Part shown: piece after piece, positions 1 to 8,542 of the stretch
How the letters are laid out: the number at the start of each line of letters is the position of its first letter
Numbering within the stretch: the first letter of the stretch is position 1
Notes under the pieces: generated by a model
Databases searched by the model: none
What the model saw: only the letters and a program-made list of their open reading frames with translations
What the model was told of the DNA's origin: nothing
NCBI GenBank assembly: GCA_020217035.1
Contig: JAIWOG010000263.1
Span: forward strand, 1-10,000
DNA: 10,000 nucleotides
Origin: Magnetospirillum sp.
GTDB taxonomy: Bacteria; Pseudomonadota; Alphaproteobacteria; Rhodospirillales; Magnetospirillaceae
Direction of reading: 5' to 3'
Position numbers and translations under genes: made by a program

Positions 1-219
<219 letters not shown>

Positions 220-237
220 TCACGGACATCAACAGCG

Positions 238-271
238 AAAAGGCCGGCACCCTGGGGGGAGCCGGCCTTTT
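238..271. terminator. Bidirectional rho-independent terminator between ettA and the GST gene
   Basis: The arms AAAAGGCCGGC (238-248) and GCCGGCCTTTT (261-271) are perfect 11-bp reverse complements around a 12-nt loop. The T run on the plus strand (five T to 272) and the A run at the left arm (a U tract for minus-strand RNA) let it work in both directions. It begins 18 bp after the ettA stop and ends 4 bp from the stop of the convergent GST gene, as expected for a shared terminator. Confidence 0.85.
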
Positions 272-275
272 TCAT

Positions 276-899
276 TCAGACCGAAGCGGCCTTCCATTCC
301 TGCATGGGCGCCAAGGCCCAGACGGCGGCGCAATAGGCCCGACCCACGTCGTTCAGCGGCAGGTCGTACGTGGTGAAGCGGCTGACAACGGGGGCATACA
401 TGGCATCGGCCACCGAGAAATGCCCGAACAGGAACGGCCCGCCGGCGCCGAAGCGGGCCCGGCAATCGTCCCAGATGGCGGTGACGCGGCGGATGTCGGC
501 GGCCAGATCCTCGGCCAGTTCGGTCATCGGCGTATGGGCGCACATGTCCATGGAACAGGCGTTGCGGAGCGCGACGAAACCGGAATGCATCTCGCACGAC
601 ACCGCGCGGGCGACGGCGCGGGCGGCCGGGTCCTTGGGCCACAGCCCGGCTTCCGGGAAGGTTTCGGCCAGGTATTCGCAGATGGCCAGGGAATCCCACA
701 CCACCAATCCGTCATGGATCAGGCACGGCACCTTGCCCGATGGCGAATGGGCCAGGATGTTGGCCTTGGTGTCGGGCTGTCGCAGGGCGATCTCGGTCTC
801 GGTCACGTTCAACCCTGCCATCTTGGCCGCCAGCCACGGCCGCAATGACCACGATGAAAAGCGCTTGGTGCCGATGATCAAGGTGACGTCACGCGACAT
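276..899 (-). CDS. Glutathione S-transferase family protein
   Basis: A 207-aa soluble protein with the two-domain GST layout. The N-terminal thioredoxin-like domain (about 4-82) has SSWSLRPWLA (15-24), with Ser15 or Ser16 as likely catalytic residue. It also has the cis-proline segment KVPCL (Pro58) and the glutathione gamma-glutamyl contact WDSLAI (Asp69-Ser70). The all-helical C-terminal domain carries FSVADAMYAP (161-170), the N-capping box of helix 6 with Asp165. Such proteins conjugate glutathione to electrophiles or act as reductases or isomerases; the substrate cannot be told from sequence. The frame stays open upstream, but the ATG at 899 is chosen because GGAGGT (904-909) sits 4 nt before it and the domain begins there. 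A weak promoter candidate lies upstream on the minus strand (TTGTCA at 1000-1005, TATGGG at 976-981, 18-bp spacer). Confidence 0.88.
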   Translation of the reverse strand: MSRDVTLIIGTKRFSSWSLRPWLAAKMAGLNVTETEIALRQPDTKANILAHSPSGKVPCLIHDGLVVWDSLAICEYLAETFPEAGLWPKDPAARAVARAVSCEMHSGFVALRNACSMDMCAHTPMTELAEDLAADIRRVTAIWDDCRARFGAGGPFLFGHFSVADAMYAPVVSRFTTYDLPLNDVGRAYCAAVWALAPMQEWKAASV

Positions 900-1008
900 A
901 GGGACCTCCGAATCCATGGGGTTTGGATGATGGTCGCGGCGCGGGTCCGGACGCAAGGGGGTCTTTGCAACCGCCCCCATATCCGCCATTGTGAATATGT
1001 GACAAATC

Positions 1009-1014
1009 AAGGAG
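1009..1014 (+). promoter_or_regulatory. Ribosome binding site fixing the GTG start of the M17 peptidase
   Basis: AAGGAG lies 7 nt before the GTG at 1022. It supports the non-ATG start and the short N-terminal domain. Confidence 0.75.
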
Positions 1015-1021
1015 CGACAGC

Positions 1022-2413
<1,392 letters not shown>

Positions 2414-2458
2414 CCTTTCGCAAGCGATACAATTAGGTATAGGGGTCTTGCCCGGCGA

Positions 2459-2468
2459 CGAGTGCTCG
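2459..2468. promoter_or_regulatory. Small palindrome upstream of the MarR gene, possible operator
   Basis: CGAG-TG-CTCG is a near-perfect 10-bp inverted repeat about 40 bp before the MarR start. It is nested in a larger weak stem, TTGCCCG with CGGGTAA (2449-2455 / 2467-2473). MarR regulators often control themselves from such sites, but a 4-bp half-site in GC-rich DNA can arise by chance. Possible -10 elements (TACAAT at 2428, TATAGG at 2438) have no good -35 partner. Confidence 0.2.
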
Positions 2469-2506
2469 GGTAAAAGATTTCGTCAGCGGAACGAATAGGC
2501 AGGGAC

Positions 2507-2872
2507 ATGGGCTTCCAATTGAAGGCTGTGCAGGCGCTAGACCTGTGGCGCGGCGCGATCGTCGAAAGCGTGCGGCGTGACGGACCGGACCTGTCGGCAC
2601 GGCAAATGGCCCTGCTGCTCACCGTCTACCTGACGCCGCCGCCGCACACCGTGCGCGGCCTGGCGGTGACCATGAACGTGTCGAAACCCGCCATCACCAG
2701 GGCGCTTGACCGCCTGTCGGAACTGGGCCTGATCAAGCGCAAGACCGACGATGCCGACCGCCGTTCGGTGCTGGTGCAGCGCACCGTCAAGGGCTCGGTT
2801 TATCTTCGCGAATTCGGCGACATGATCGTGCATGCGGCGGTAACCGCCGGCGACGAAACGGCTCAAGGCTGA
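2507..2872 (+). CDS. MarR-family winged-helix transcriptional regulator
   Basis: A 121-aa DNA-binding protein. A helical N-terminal part (4-45) is followed by a winged helix-turn-helix. Its HTH is TVRGLAVTMNVSKPAITRALDRLSELG (positions 48-74 by feature; recognition helix about 59-73). The wing, about 77-92, has the DxxDRR signature DDADRRSVLV typical of MarR proteins. The family binds palindromic operators as dimers and usually represses neighbouring genes; ligand and targets are unknown here. It is shorter than the usual 140-150 aa, mainly because the C-terminal dimerisation helix is brief, so dimer geometry may differ. The start lacks a well-spaced Shine-Dalgarno site (AGGGA is only 1 nt away). 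The gene follows the peptidase by 93 bp, and its last 10 bp overlap the 3' end of the convergent lipoprotein gene. Confidence 0.85.
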   Translation: MGFQLKAVQALDLWRGAIVESVRRDGPDLSARQMALLLTVYLTPPPHTVRGLAVTMNVSKPAITRALDRLSELGLIKRKTDDADRRSVLVQRTVKGSVYLREFGDMIVHAAVTAGDETAQG

Positions 2873-3444
2873 ACCGCTAAGGCTTTTTGTTCGGTCCCGC
2901 CGCTGGGGCCGGGAAACCCGTCGAACATGCCACGCACCAGATAAGGCAGGATGGGACCGATCGCGGTCCCGCCACGCCGACTGGTCACCCGCCCTTCGAA
3001 AAGCAACGGGGCGCGGACATCGTCGCCGTCGGCAATGGTCAGGCTGAACCATTTCGGGACGTGAACGACGCGTTGCGCTTCCCAATAGGGAAAAGGATCG
3101 TTCCAGTTGCGACGATATCCCCATGCCCCCATGGGCGGCAGGGCGCTGGGGCTGAGCACGGTTTCCTGGACCGGGGCATCGGTCCCATAGCGCAGGCGCA
3201 CCACCGCCGCCCGTCCGTCGTCGCCATCCGCTTGCCGCCAGCCCAAGGCGGTCAAAGCCGTCACCACCTGGTCGGCGGTGGCGGCGAACAAGGAATCGGG
3301 CGCCTGGTCGGCCGGCGGCAGCACCACGAAGGAACCTGGCGCCAGACCCGCCTGATGAAAGCGTGTGCTTTCCACCTGGATCACCGGGTTTTGACCGGCA
3401 CAGGCGGACAACATCAGCAACAGGGCGAGGGCCATGACACGCAT
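2863..3444 (-). CDS. DUF4136-like lipoprotein
   Basis: A 193-aa predicted lipoprotein. The signal peptide is MRVMALALLLMLSACAGQ with lipobox LSAC and lipidated Cys15. Ala at +2 favours outer-membrane delivery under the E. coli Lol rule. The body resembles the DUF4136 family: an early FHQAG.APGSFVVLPP segment (29-44), a helix ending in ALGWRQAD, a strand VVRLRYGTD (81-89), and the C-terminal signature LPYLVRGMFDGFPGPSG (166-182). No biochemical role is known to me for the family. The frame is open far upstream through recR in another frame, but that extension has no meaning and the signal peptide fixes the start near the ATG at 3444. A GTG two codons earlier (3450) is also possible, and neither has a good Shine-Dalgarno site. 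It follows recR by 43 bp, so it is probably the last gene of the dnaX-ybaB-recR operon. Confidence 0.82.
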   Translation of the reverse strand: MRVMALALLLMLSACAGQNPVIQVESTRFHQAGLAPGSFVVLPPADQAPDSLFAATADQVVTALTALGWRQADGDDGRAAVVRLRYGTDAPVQETVLSPSALPPMGAWGYRRNWNDPFPYWEAQRVVHVPKWFSLTIADGDDVRAPLLFEGRVTSRRGGTAIGPILPYLVRGMFDGFPGPSGGTEQKALAVQP

Positions 3445-3487
3445 GGACACAAGATGCCCACGCTTTCCGGCGAAATGATGGTGGAAT

Positions 3488-4081
3488 TCAGAAGGACCGG
3501 CGGGCCCGAAGCGCGGCGCCGATGGTGCCGTCGTCCAGGTAATCCAATTCGCCGCCCACCGGCACGCCATGGGCCAAGGCGGTGACCGCCACCCCCGAAC
3601 CGGCCAGATATTCGGCGATGTAATGGGCGGTGGTCTGGCCGTCCACGGTGGCCGGGGTGGCCAGCACCACCTCGCGGACCGCGCCGTCGGCCAGCCGCCC
3701 GCGCAGGGACGGCAGTCCCAAATCGTCGGGGCCGATGCCGTCCAGCGCCGACAACAAGCCGCCCAGCACATGGTAACGGCCGCGGAACATTCCGGTGCGT
3801 TCCATGGCCCACAGGCTGCCCACCCCTTCCACCACGCACAGGATGGTGGGATCGCGCTTGTCATCGACACAGATGGAACAAGGATCGCGGCTGTCGAAAT
3901 TGCCGCAGACCGAGCAGGTCTTGACGGTTTCCCCCACCGCCGCCAACGCCTGGGTCAGCGGCAGCAGCAGGGTTTCGCGCTTTTCCACCAGATGCAGCGC
4001 CACCCGGCGGGCGGAACGCGGCCCCAGACCGGGCAACCGCGACAGCAGTTGCATCAGGCGCTCGATCTCGGGGCCGACCAT
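3488..4081 (-). CDS. recR: Recombination mediator protein RecR
   Basis: A 197-aa protein, normal for RecR (E. coli 201 aa). It works with RecO and RecF to load RecA on gapped single-stranded DNA covered by SSB. Domains in order are: helix-hairpin-helix (about 10-28, [19 protein letters not shown]); a four-cysteine zinc finger CSVC...CSIC (Cys56, 59, 68, 71); a Toprim domain from about 79, with the acidic motif VVEG (Glu85) and [19 protein letters not shown]; then the RecR-specific ending [19 protein letters not shown] and [22 protein letters not shown]. All hallmark residues are present. It begins 15 bp after the ybaB stop, in the same frame, without a clear Shine-Dalgarno site, which fits translational coupling within the dnaX-ybaB-recR operon. 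Confidence 0.97.
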   Translation of the reverse strand: MVGPEIERLMQLLSRLPGLGPRSARRVALHLVEKRETLLLPLTQALAAVGETVKTCSVCGNFDSRDPCSICVDDKRDPTILCVVEGVGSLWAMERTGMFRGRYHVLGGLLSALDGIGPDDLGLPSLRGRLADGAVREVVLATPATVDGQTTAHYIAEYLAGSGVAVTALAHGVPVGGELDYLDDGTIGAALRARRSF

Positions 4082-4096
4082 GAATTCGTTGCCCGA

Positions 4097-4420
4097 TCAG
4101 AACGGCAGCTTGATGCCCGGCGGCAGGTTCAGGCCGCCGGTGACCTTGGCCATTTCTTCCTGCATGGCGGCCTCGGCCTTGACCTTGGCGTCGTTGAAGG
4201 CGGCCAGGATCAGATCTTCCAGCACTTCCACGTCTTCCGGGTCCACCAGGCCCTTGTCGATCTTGATCTTCTTCAGTTCGAACTTGCCGTTCAGCGTCAC
4301 CTGCAGCATGCCGCCGCCGGCGGCGCCGGTGACTTCCAGATCGCCCAGCTTGGCCTGCATCTCGGCCATCTTGGTCTGCATCTGCTGGGCCTGCTTCATC
4401 AGGTTGCCAAGATTTTTCAT
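4097..4420 (-). CDS. ybaB: YbaB/EbfC family nucleoid-associated protein
   Basis: A 107-aa cytoplasmic protein. Family members are dimeric DNA-binding proteins that coat the nucleoid and influence gene expression. The N-terminal helix is rich in Met, Gln and Lys (MKNLGNLMKQAQQMQTKMAE, 1-20) and is followed by the family's beta-sheet, TGAAGGGMLQVTLNGKFELKKIKID (about 31-55). A conserved DPEDVEVLEDLILAAFNDA helix (60-78) and the short tail LNLPPGIKLPF complete it. Its ATG overlaps the dnaX stop as ATGA (4417-4420), and a purine-rich GAGGAA inside the dnaX end precedes it, so translation is probably coupled to dnaX. Confidence 0.96.
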   Translation of the reverse strand: MKNLGNLMKQAQQMQTKMAEMQAKLGDLEVTGAAGGGMLQVTLNGKFELKKIKIDKGLVDPEDVEVLEDLILAAFNDAKVKAEAAMQEEMAKVTGGLNLPPGIKLPF

Positions 4421-6174
4421 AATTCCTCGTCTCCTGGGGGCAAATCTGAATCGAAAGCCAAATCCGCGTCGTCGGCTTCGGCGGGGGTCAGGTCGCGCAC
4501 CACTTCGATGGCGGCGCCGGGAAAGGCGTCAAGGACGGCACGGACCAGCGGATGGTTGGCGGCGTCCTCGCGCCGCTGATGTTCGGCCAGGGCGTCCTGT
4601 TCGGACAAAGTCGGCTCGGCCGGGTCGGTCAGGTTGACGGTGACCACCCACCGCCGCCCGGTCCATTCCGACAACAGACGCGCCACCTTGGGCGCCAGGT
4701 CACGGTCGGCGTTCTTGTGCGGGCGGAACTCGATGCGGCCGGGCTCGAACTTCACCGGGCTGACCTGGGTGCGCAACTGCACCGCCAGGATGCCTTCACG
4801 CTTTTCGGTGAACAGCGCCGCCACTTCGGCGAAGCTGGCCGGCATGGCGGGCAAGTGCACGGGCTGAACGGCGACGGCCGGTTCCATCTTCAAGGCGGCG
4901 CTGGGGCCCCCCATGCCGCCGGGGGATATGCTTTGGCTGGCCCCCGCCTGGACACTGCCGCCCATGGGCAGGCCAGCCCCCCCACCCGGCCCGCGCGGCG
5001 CCGGCGGGTTGTCGCGCAATTGCTCGATCAGGTCGGCCGGGCTGGGCAGATCGGCGGCATAGGCCAGCCGCACCAGGCACATTTCAGCCGCCTGCAACGG
5101 ATTGGGGGCGGACCGCACCTCGGACAGCCCTTTCAGCAACATCTGCCAGCACCGCGTCAACTGGGCCATGGACAGGTCTTGCGCCATCTGGGCGCCCTTG
5201 ACCCGCTCGGTTTCCGACGCCGCCGACGAATCGGCGGCGTCGGGGGTGATCTTCAAGCGGGTCAGCCAATGGGCCAGTTCCAGCATGTCCTGGACCACCA
5301 CCGCCGGGTCGGCGCCCAGGGCGTATTGTTCGGCCAGCAAATCCAACGCCGGGGCCATCTGCCCCTTCATCACCAGTTCGAACAGGTCGAAGACCCGCGC
5401 CCGGTCGGCCAAGCCCAGCATGTCGCGGACCTGGGCTTCGGAAACCGTGCCGGCGCCGTGGGAAATGGCCTGGTCCAACAGCGACAACCCGTCGCGCACC
5501 GAACCGTCGGCGGCCCGGGCGATCAGCCGCAGGGCGGCCGGCTCGATCTCGGCCTGTTCCTTTTCGGCGATGCCGGCGAAGTGCTTGGCCAGCACGTCCA
5601 TCTCGACGCGGCGCAGATCGAAACGTTGGCAGCGCGACAGCACGGTGACCGGGATCTTGCGGATCTCGGTGGTGGCGAAGATGAACTTCACATGTTCCGG
5701 CGGTTCCTCCAGCGTCTTCAACAAGGCGTTGAAGGCCGCCGTGGACAGCATGTGCACTTCGTCGATGATGTAGACCTTGAACCGCGCCGAGGTCGGGCGG
5801 TAGCGCACGCTTTCGATGATCTCGCGGATATCGTTCACGCCGGTGCGGCTGGCGGCGTCCATTTCCAGGATGTCGACGTGGCGGTCCTCGGCGATGGCGC
5901 GGCAATGCTCGCACACGCCGCAAGGGTCGATGGTCGGTCCGCCCTGGCCGTCGGGACCAACGCAGTTAAGGGCGCGGGCGATGATGCGGGCCGTGGTGGT
6001 CTTGCCCACCCCGCGCACCCCGGTCAGCACGAAGGCATGGGCCAGACGCCCCGACGCGATGGCGTTGGTCAGCGTGCGCACCATGGCTTCCTGACCGATC
6101 AGGGTGGCGAAATCGGTCGGACGGTACTTGCGGGCAAGGACGCGATAGGGCGTGGGCTGGGCGGCTTCGGTCAT
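4417..6174 (-). CDS. dnaX: DNA polymerase III subunit gamma/tau
   Basis: A 585-aa clamp-loader ATPase that opens the beta clamp and, as tau, links the polymerases to the DnaB helicase. Features in order: the typical start PYRVLARKYRP (9-19); Walker A GVRGVGKTT (52-60, Lys58); zinc module Cys71, 85, 88, 91; Walker B VYIIDEV (134-140, Asp138-Glu139); sensor 1 FATTE (166-170); the SRC arginine-finger motif (180-182, Arg181); sensor 2 DGSVRD (223-228, Arg227). The collar domain ends near residue 375 and leads to a Gly/Pro/Ala-rich linker (about 388-440). The C-terminal tau region follows, with NHPLVRAVLDAFPGAAIEVV near 540-560. No A-rich slippery site of the E. coli type exists, but codons 397-400 contain seven G in a row. 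The start at 6174 lies 42 bp after the TAXI stop; an AT patch (ATATAT) there is the only hint of a separate promoter. Confidence 0.97.
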   Translation of the reverse strand: MTEAAQPTPYRVLARKYRPTDFATLIGQEAMVRTLTNAIASGRLAHAFVLTGVRGVGKTTTARIIARALNCVGPDGQGGPTIDPCGVCEHCRAIAEDRHVDILEMDAASRTGVNDIREIIESVRYRPTSARFKVYIIDEVHMLSTAAFNALLKTLEEPPEHVKFIFATTEIRKIPVTVLSRCQRFDLRRVEMDVLAKHFAGIAEKEQAEIEPAALRLIARAADGSVRDGLSLLDQAISHGAGTVSEAQVRDMLGLADRARVFDLFELVMKGQMAPALDLLAEQYALGADPAVVVQDMLELAHWLTRLKITPDAADSSAASETERVKGAQMAQDLSMAQLTRCWQMLLKGLSEVRSAPNPLQAAEMCLVRLAYAADLPSPADLIEQLRDNPPAPRGPGGGAGLPMGGSVQAGASQSISPGGMGGPSAALKMEPAVAVQPVHLPAMPASFAEVAALFTEKREGILAVQLRTQVSPVKFEPGRIEFRPHKNADRDLAPKVARLLSEWTGRRWVVTVNLTDPAEPTLSEQDALAEHQRREDAANHPLVRAVLDAFPGAAIEVVRDLTPAEADDADLAFDSDLPPGDEEL

Positions 6175-6216
6175 GGCGCAACCATATATCGCCGCCCCCG
6201 ATTCCCCAAGCGTGTC

Positions 6217-7230
6217 TTAGCGGTCCAAACCAGCGTCGAAGTAATACGCCGAGGCGCCGCCATGCAATTGGATGCCCATCTTCTCGACGGTGCGCGCCTC
6301 GAGGTGGATATGGGTGGAAGCCGGGCTGGCCTGGGCCAGCAGCTTGCGCGTGCTGGGGTGCCACAAAGCCCGAGTGACCCCATAGATCAGCTTTTCGTCC
6401 TGTTCGGCACCGGTCACCAGGGCGACGCCGACCCCCAGGGACGGCACCACCTCGGTCTGGCCCTGATAAGTGGTGGCGGCGATGTCCGAACGCATCAGGA
6501 AGGGGTGCTTTTCCAGCATGGCGTCGATGGGAGCCCCCAACAGCGGCACCACCATGATGTCGCTTCGCTTGGCCAGTTCGGCGATCAGGGGCACCGGATA
6601 GGCGTCGACGACCAAGAAGGCGTCCAACTTGCCCTCGGCCAAGGCGTCGGCCGAGGGACCGGGCTTCATGTAGGACAGCTTGACTTGCTTTTCGTTCAGC
6701 TTGAACGCTTCCAGCAGCAGTTTGCCGTGCACCAGAGTACCCGATTCCTTCTCGCCGAAAGACACCCGCTTGCCCTTCAAATCCTTGACGGAAGCGATCT
6801 TGGCATCCTTGTGGGCAATCAATTGCAGGGTTTCCGGATACAGCATGGCGATGCCGCGCAAATTGGACACCGCGCCCTTGTCCTTGTAGATGCCGGTGCC
6901 GTGATAGGCCCAATAGGCGATGTCGGCATGGACCAGGGCGGCATCCAGGCGTTTGCCCGCGATGGCTTCCACGTTGGCGATGGAGCCGCCGGTGGACTTG
7001 GCCACCGCCACCATGCCCGGCACCCCGCACGAGCCGCCCTTGTCGCATTCCCGCGAACCGGGCGGGTTGGACAGCGCGTTGGCGATCAGCCCGCCGACGG
7101 GAAAGCGGGTCTCGCCGGTGGGGCCGGTGCCCAGTTGGAAAAATCGCAGTTCCTGCGCCCCCACCAGGGCGGGAACGAAAAGCAGGGCCGCCGCCAGGAC
7201 AAGGCGGCGCATCAGCGGCTTCGTCTGCAC
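6217..7230 (-). CDS. TAXI-type TRAP transporter solute-binding protein
   Basis: A 337-aa secreted periplasmic protein. The signal peptide is MQTKPLMRRLVLAAALLFVP followed by ALVGA, with likely cleavage after Ala25. The mature part follows the TAXI pattern: LGTGPTGETRFPVGGLIANAL (33-53), STGGSIANVEAI (79-90), ADIAYWAYHGTG (102-113), LYPETLQLIA (130-139), DLKGKRVSFGEKESGT (150-165), AEGKLDAFLVVDAYPVP (198-214) and the ending GGASAYYFDAGL. Such proteins capture an organic acid or amino acid, often glutamate-like, and pass it to a TAXI-specific membrane permease. No permease gene is adjacent. Cys62 and Cys68 sit in an extra loop (about 56-72) and could form a disulfide. The GTG at 7230 is chosen over the ATG at 7212 because GGGAGGA precedes it by 7 nt. 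It may lead transcription into dnaX, as no terminator is seen between them. Confidence 0.88.
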   Translation of the reverse strand: MQTKPLMRRLVLAAALLFVPALVGAQELRFFQLGTGPTGETRFPVGGLIANALSNPPGSRECDKGGSCGVPGMVAVAKSTGGSIANVEAIAGKRLDAALVHADIAYWAYHGTGIYKDKGAVSNLRGIAMLYPETLQLIAHKDAKIASVKDLKGKRVSFGEKESGTLVHGKLLLEAFKLNEKQVKLSYMKPGPSADALAEGKLDAFLVVDAYPVPLIAELAKRSDIMVVPLLGAPIDAMLEKHPFLMRSDIAATTYQGQTEVVPSLGVGVALVTGAEQDEKLIYGVTRALWHPSTRKLLAQASPASTHIHLEARTVEKMGIQLHGGASAYYFDAGLDR

Positions 7231-7237
7231 GAAAGGG

Positions 7238-7244
7238 TCCTCCC
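7238..7244 (-). promoter_or_regulatory. Ribosome binding site deciding the GTG start of the TAXI gene
   Basis: GGGAGGA on the minus strand ends 7 nt before the GTG at 7230. The alternative ATG at 7212 has no such site, and the far-upstream frame has no signal-peptide logic. Confidence 0.7.
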
Positions 7245-7328
7245 GGTTTTGCTTCTTGGCCGGACGGCCTTTGCTGATGCCGCCTCGTTGGAACGGCAGT
7301 ATAAGCCCATATTTCAATTTTTCCTCAT

Positions 7329-7358
7329 ATAATATCCTCGGCCCGTCAGGGATGTCAT
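7329..7358 (-). promoter_or_regulatory. Candidate sigma-70 promoter for the TAXI gene
   Basis: On the minus strand, ATGACA (7353-7358, 5 of 6 to TTGACA) and TATTAT (7329-7334, 5 of 6 to TATAAT) are 18 bp apart in an AT-rich island. Transcription would begin near 7322 and give a leader of about 90 nt. The same island contains a perfect TATAAT on the plus strand (7328-7333) facing the 7444 gene, but it has no recognisable -35 at 16-18 bp. The two promoters, if both real, would overlap. Confidence 0.45.
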
Positions 7359-7443
7359 TCCAGGTGGCGATTTTTCAAGGTTTCCCCGGCCAAGGCTTTA
7401 CGGCAATATGCATGCTGATTATCTGGGCCGTTTTCGGGGACCC

Positions 7444-8472
7444 ATGGAAGAAGAACTGAACCCAATTGCCGACAGCGACATGGATTCCATGTTCGTGCTG
7501 CCGCTGTCGATCATCCCGCTGCAAACGCCGGCCCTGCAAAGCGCCAAGTTGATCAAGAACGTGCGCCTGAAAAGCGTCATCGAGATCTTTTCCGACGAAC
7601 AGACCGGATCGGGTCAGGTGGATATCGAAAGCCTGCCGCGCATGTTCGGCTGGCCGGTGGACGAACTGCACCCCGACCACGCCATCTTGCGCCGTCTGGC
7701 CCTCTTGCCCAGCTACGACGTCTACAGCTTGCGCATCAGCTTGCGCGAGCACGGCATCCCGGTCAACGACTACTCGGCCCTGAAGCTGAGCCCGGACAAG
7801 GCGGCCGAGCTGACCAAGTACATGCTGATGTTCACGCGGCCGCTGATGAAGCTGATCTATGCCGACGAAGCGGTGAAGGTGGATTCCTACGACGACCTGC
7901 TGCACCTGTTCCGCGACCCCGACGTTAAAAAGGCCCGCCAGCGTCTTGAACAGATGGCCACCAGCCTGAACATCGACATCTGGGACGTGCCGCGCTTCTT
8001 GGAAGATTACGGCGACACCTTCCTGTCGCTTTCCTATTTCCGCCATTGCCTGGACCGGCTGGAACCTTACTTCTCGGCCTGCGTCGACGCCATGAAGCCC
8101 ATCCGCAGCCACTTCCAGCTGAAGCAGGACCAAGGTCTGATGAAGACCTGCGACACCATCGAGGACACCATCAACAACATGTCGGCGTCCATCACCGGCC
8201 GCCTGGAAGTCTTCGAGAAACGCACGCGCGAGATGTGGGGCAACCTGAACCAGGAAGAGTTCCGCCAGGTCAAGACCCTGATCGAGCGCTACCACATCAC
8301 CATCGGCGCCGTTCTGTGCGGCCTGACGGTGAAGATGAATTCCTTCGCCCGCATGTTCCCCCGCCCCAATTCCGGCGGCCCGGTCAAGCGCGCCGACTTC
8401 ATGGCGTCGGAAATGATCCAAGGCATCGGCCAGATCCGCCAAGCGGAAAGGACTTTCGCGGTGGGAGCCTGA
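7444..8472 (+). CDS. Conserved-looking protein of unknown function, helix-rich
   Basis: I do not recognise this protein. It is about 342 aa from the ATG at 7444. The frame opens earlier, and an ATG at 7408 would add 12 residues. GGGGA lies 3 nt before 7444 and nothing convincing precedes 7408, so the start is uncertain. Third-position GC is high and typical of its neighbours, so it is a real gene. No signal peptide is seen. An acidic N-terminus (MEEELNPIADSDMDSM) is followed by a hydrophobic FVLPLSIIPLQTPAL (17-31). Next come a mixed alpha/beta part (to about 155) and a long, mostly helical half rich in charged residues (about 155-295) with coiled-coil-like stretches around 230-285. One short hydrophobic segment, ITIGAVLCGL (285-294), is too polar-flanked for a confident membrane helix. 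It is divergent from the TAXI gene and 70 bp before the cytochrome gene. A cytoplasmic scaffold or regulator is conceivable, but no function is assigned. Confidence 0.8.
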   Translation: MEEELNPIADSDMDSMFVLPLSIIPLQTPALQSAKLIKNVRLKSVIEIFSDEQTGSGQVDIESLPRMFGWPVDELHPDHAILRRLALLPSYDVYSLRISLREHGIPVNDYSALKLSPDKAAELTKYMLMFTRPLMKLIYADEAVKVDSYDDLLHLFRDPDVKKARQRLEQMATSLNIDIWDVPRFLEDYGDTFLSLSYFRHCLDRLEPYFSACVDAMKPIRSHFQLKQDQGLMKTCDTIEDTINNMSASITGRLEVFEKRTREMWGNLNQEEFRQVKTLIERYHITIGAVLCGLTVKMNSFARMFPRPNSGGPVKRADFMASEMIQGIGQIRQAERTFAVGA

Positions 8473-8542
8473 TCACCGCCTCTGGAACCCCGCCCCGGAA
8501 ACTGGCATTCTGAATACCTCATCAGTCAGTCCACGGTGCCTC

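Noticed and set aside
989..1005. TTGT-N9-ACAA palindrome-like element between the GST and peptidase genes, possible Crp/FNR site
   Set aside because: Only the outer four bases on each side pair; neither the CRP (TGTGA-N6-TCACA) nor the FNR pattern is met.
3445..3870. N-terminal extension of the lipoprotein frame to 3870
   Set aside because: The extension lies inside recR in another frame, and the lipoprotein signal peptide clearly begins near 3444.
6175..6216. Possible small RNA gene (for example SRP RNA) next to dnaX
   Set aside because: Only 42 bp separate dnaX from the TAXI gene, too short, and no GGAA-type apical loop hairpin is present.
4552..7332. A 926-codon open frame on the plus strand across dnaX and the TAXI gene
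   Set aside because: It is wholly antisense to two well-supported genes. Its translation is rich in Gly, His, Gln and Arg with no domain, as expected from an antisense frame in GC-rich DNA.
7375..8442. A 355-codon open frame on the minus strand opposite the unknown gene
   Set aside because: Since the plus-strand gene is itself unrecognised, this was weighed. The plus frame has normal composition and GC-rich third positions, while the minus frame is a His/Gln/Val-rich antisense-like sequence.
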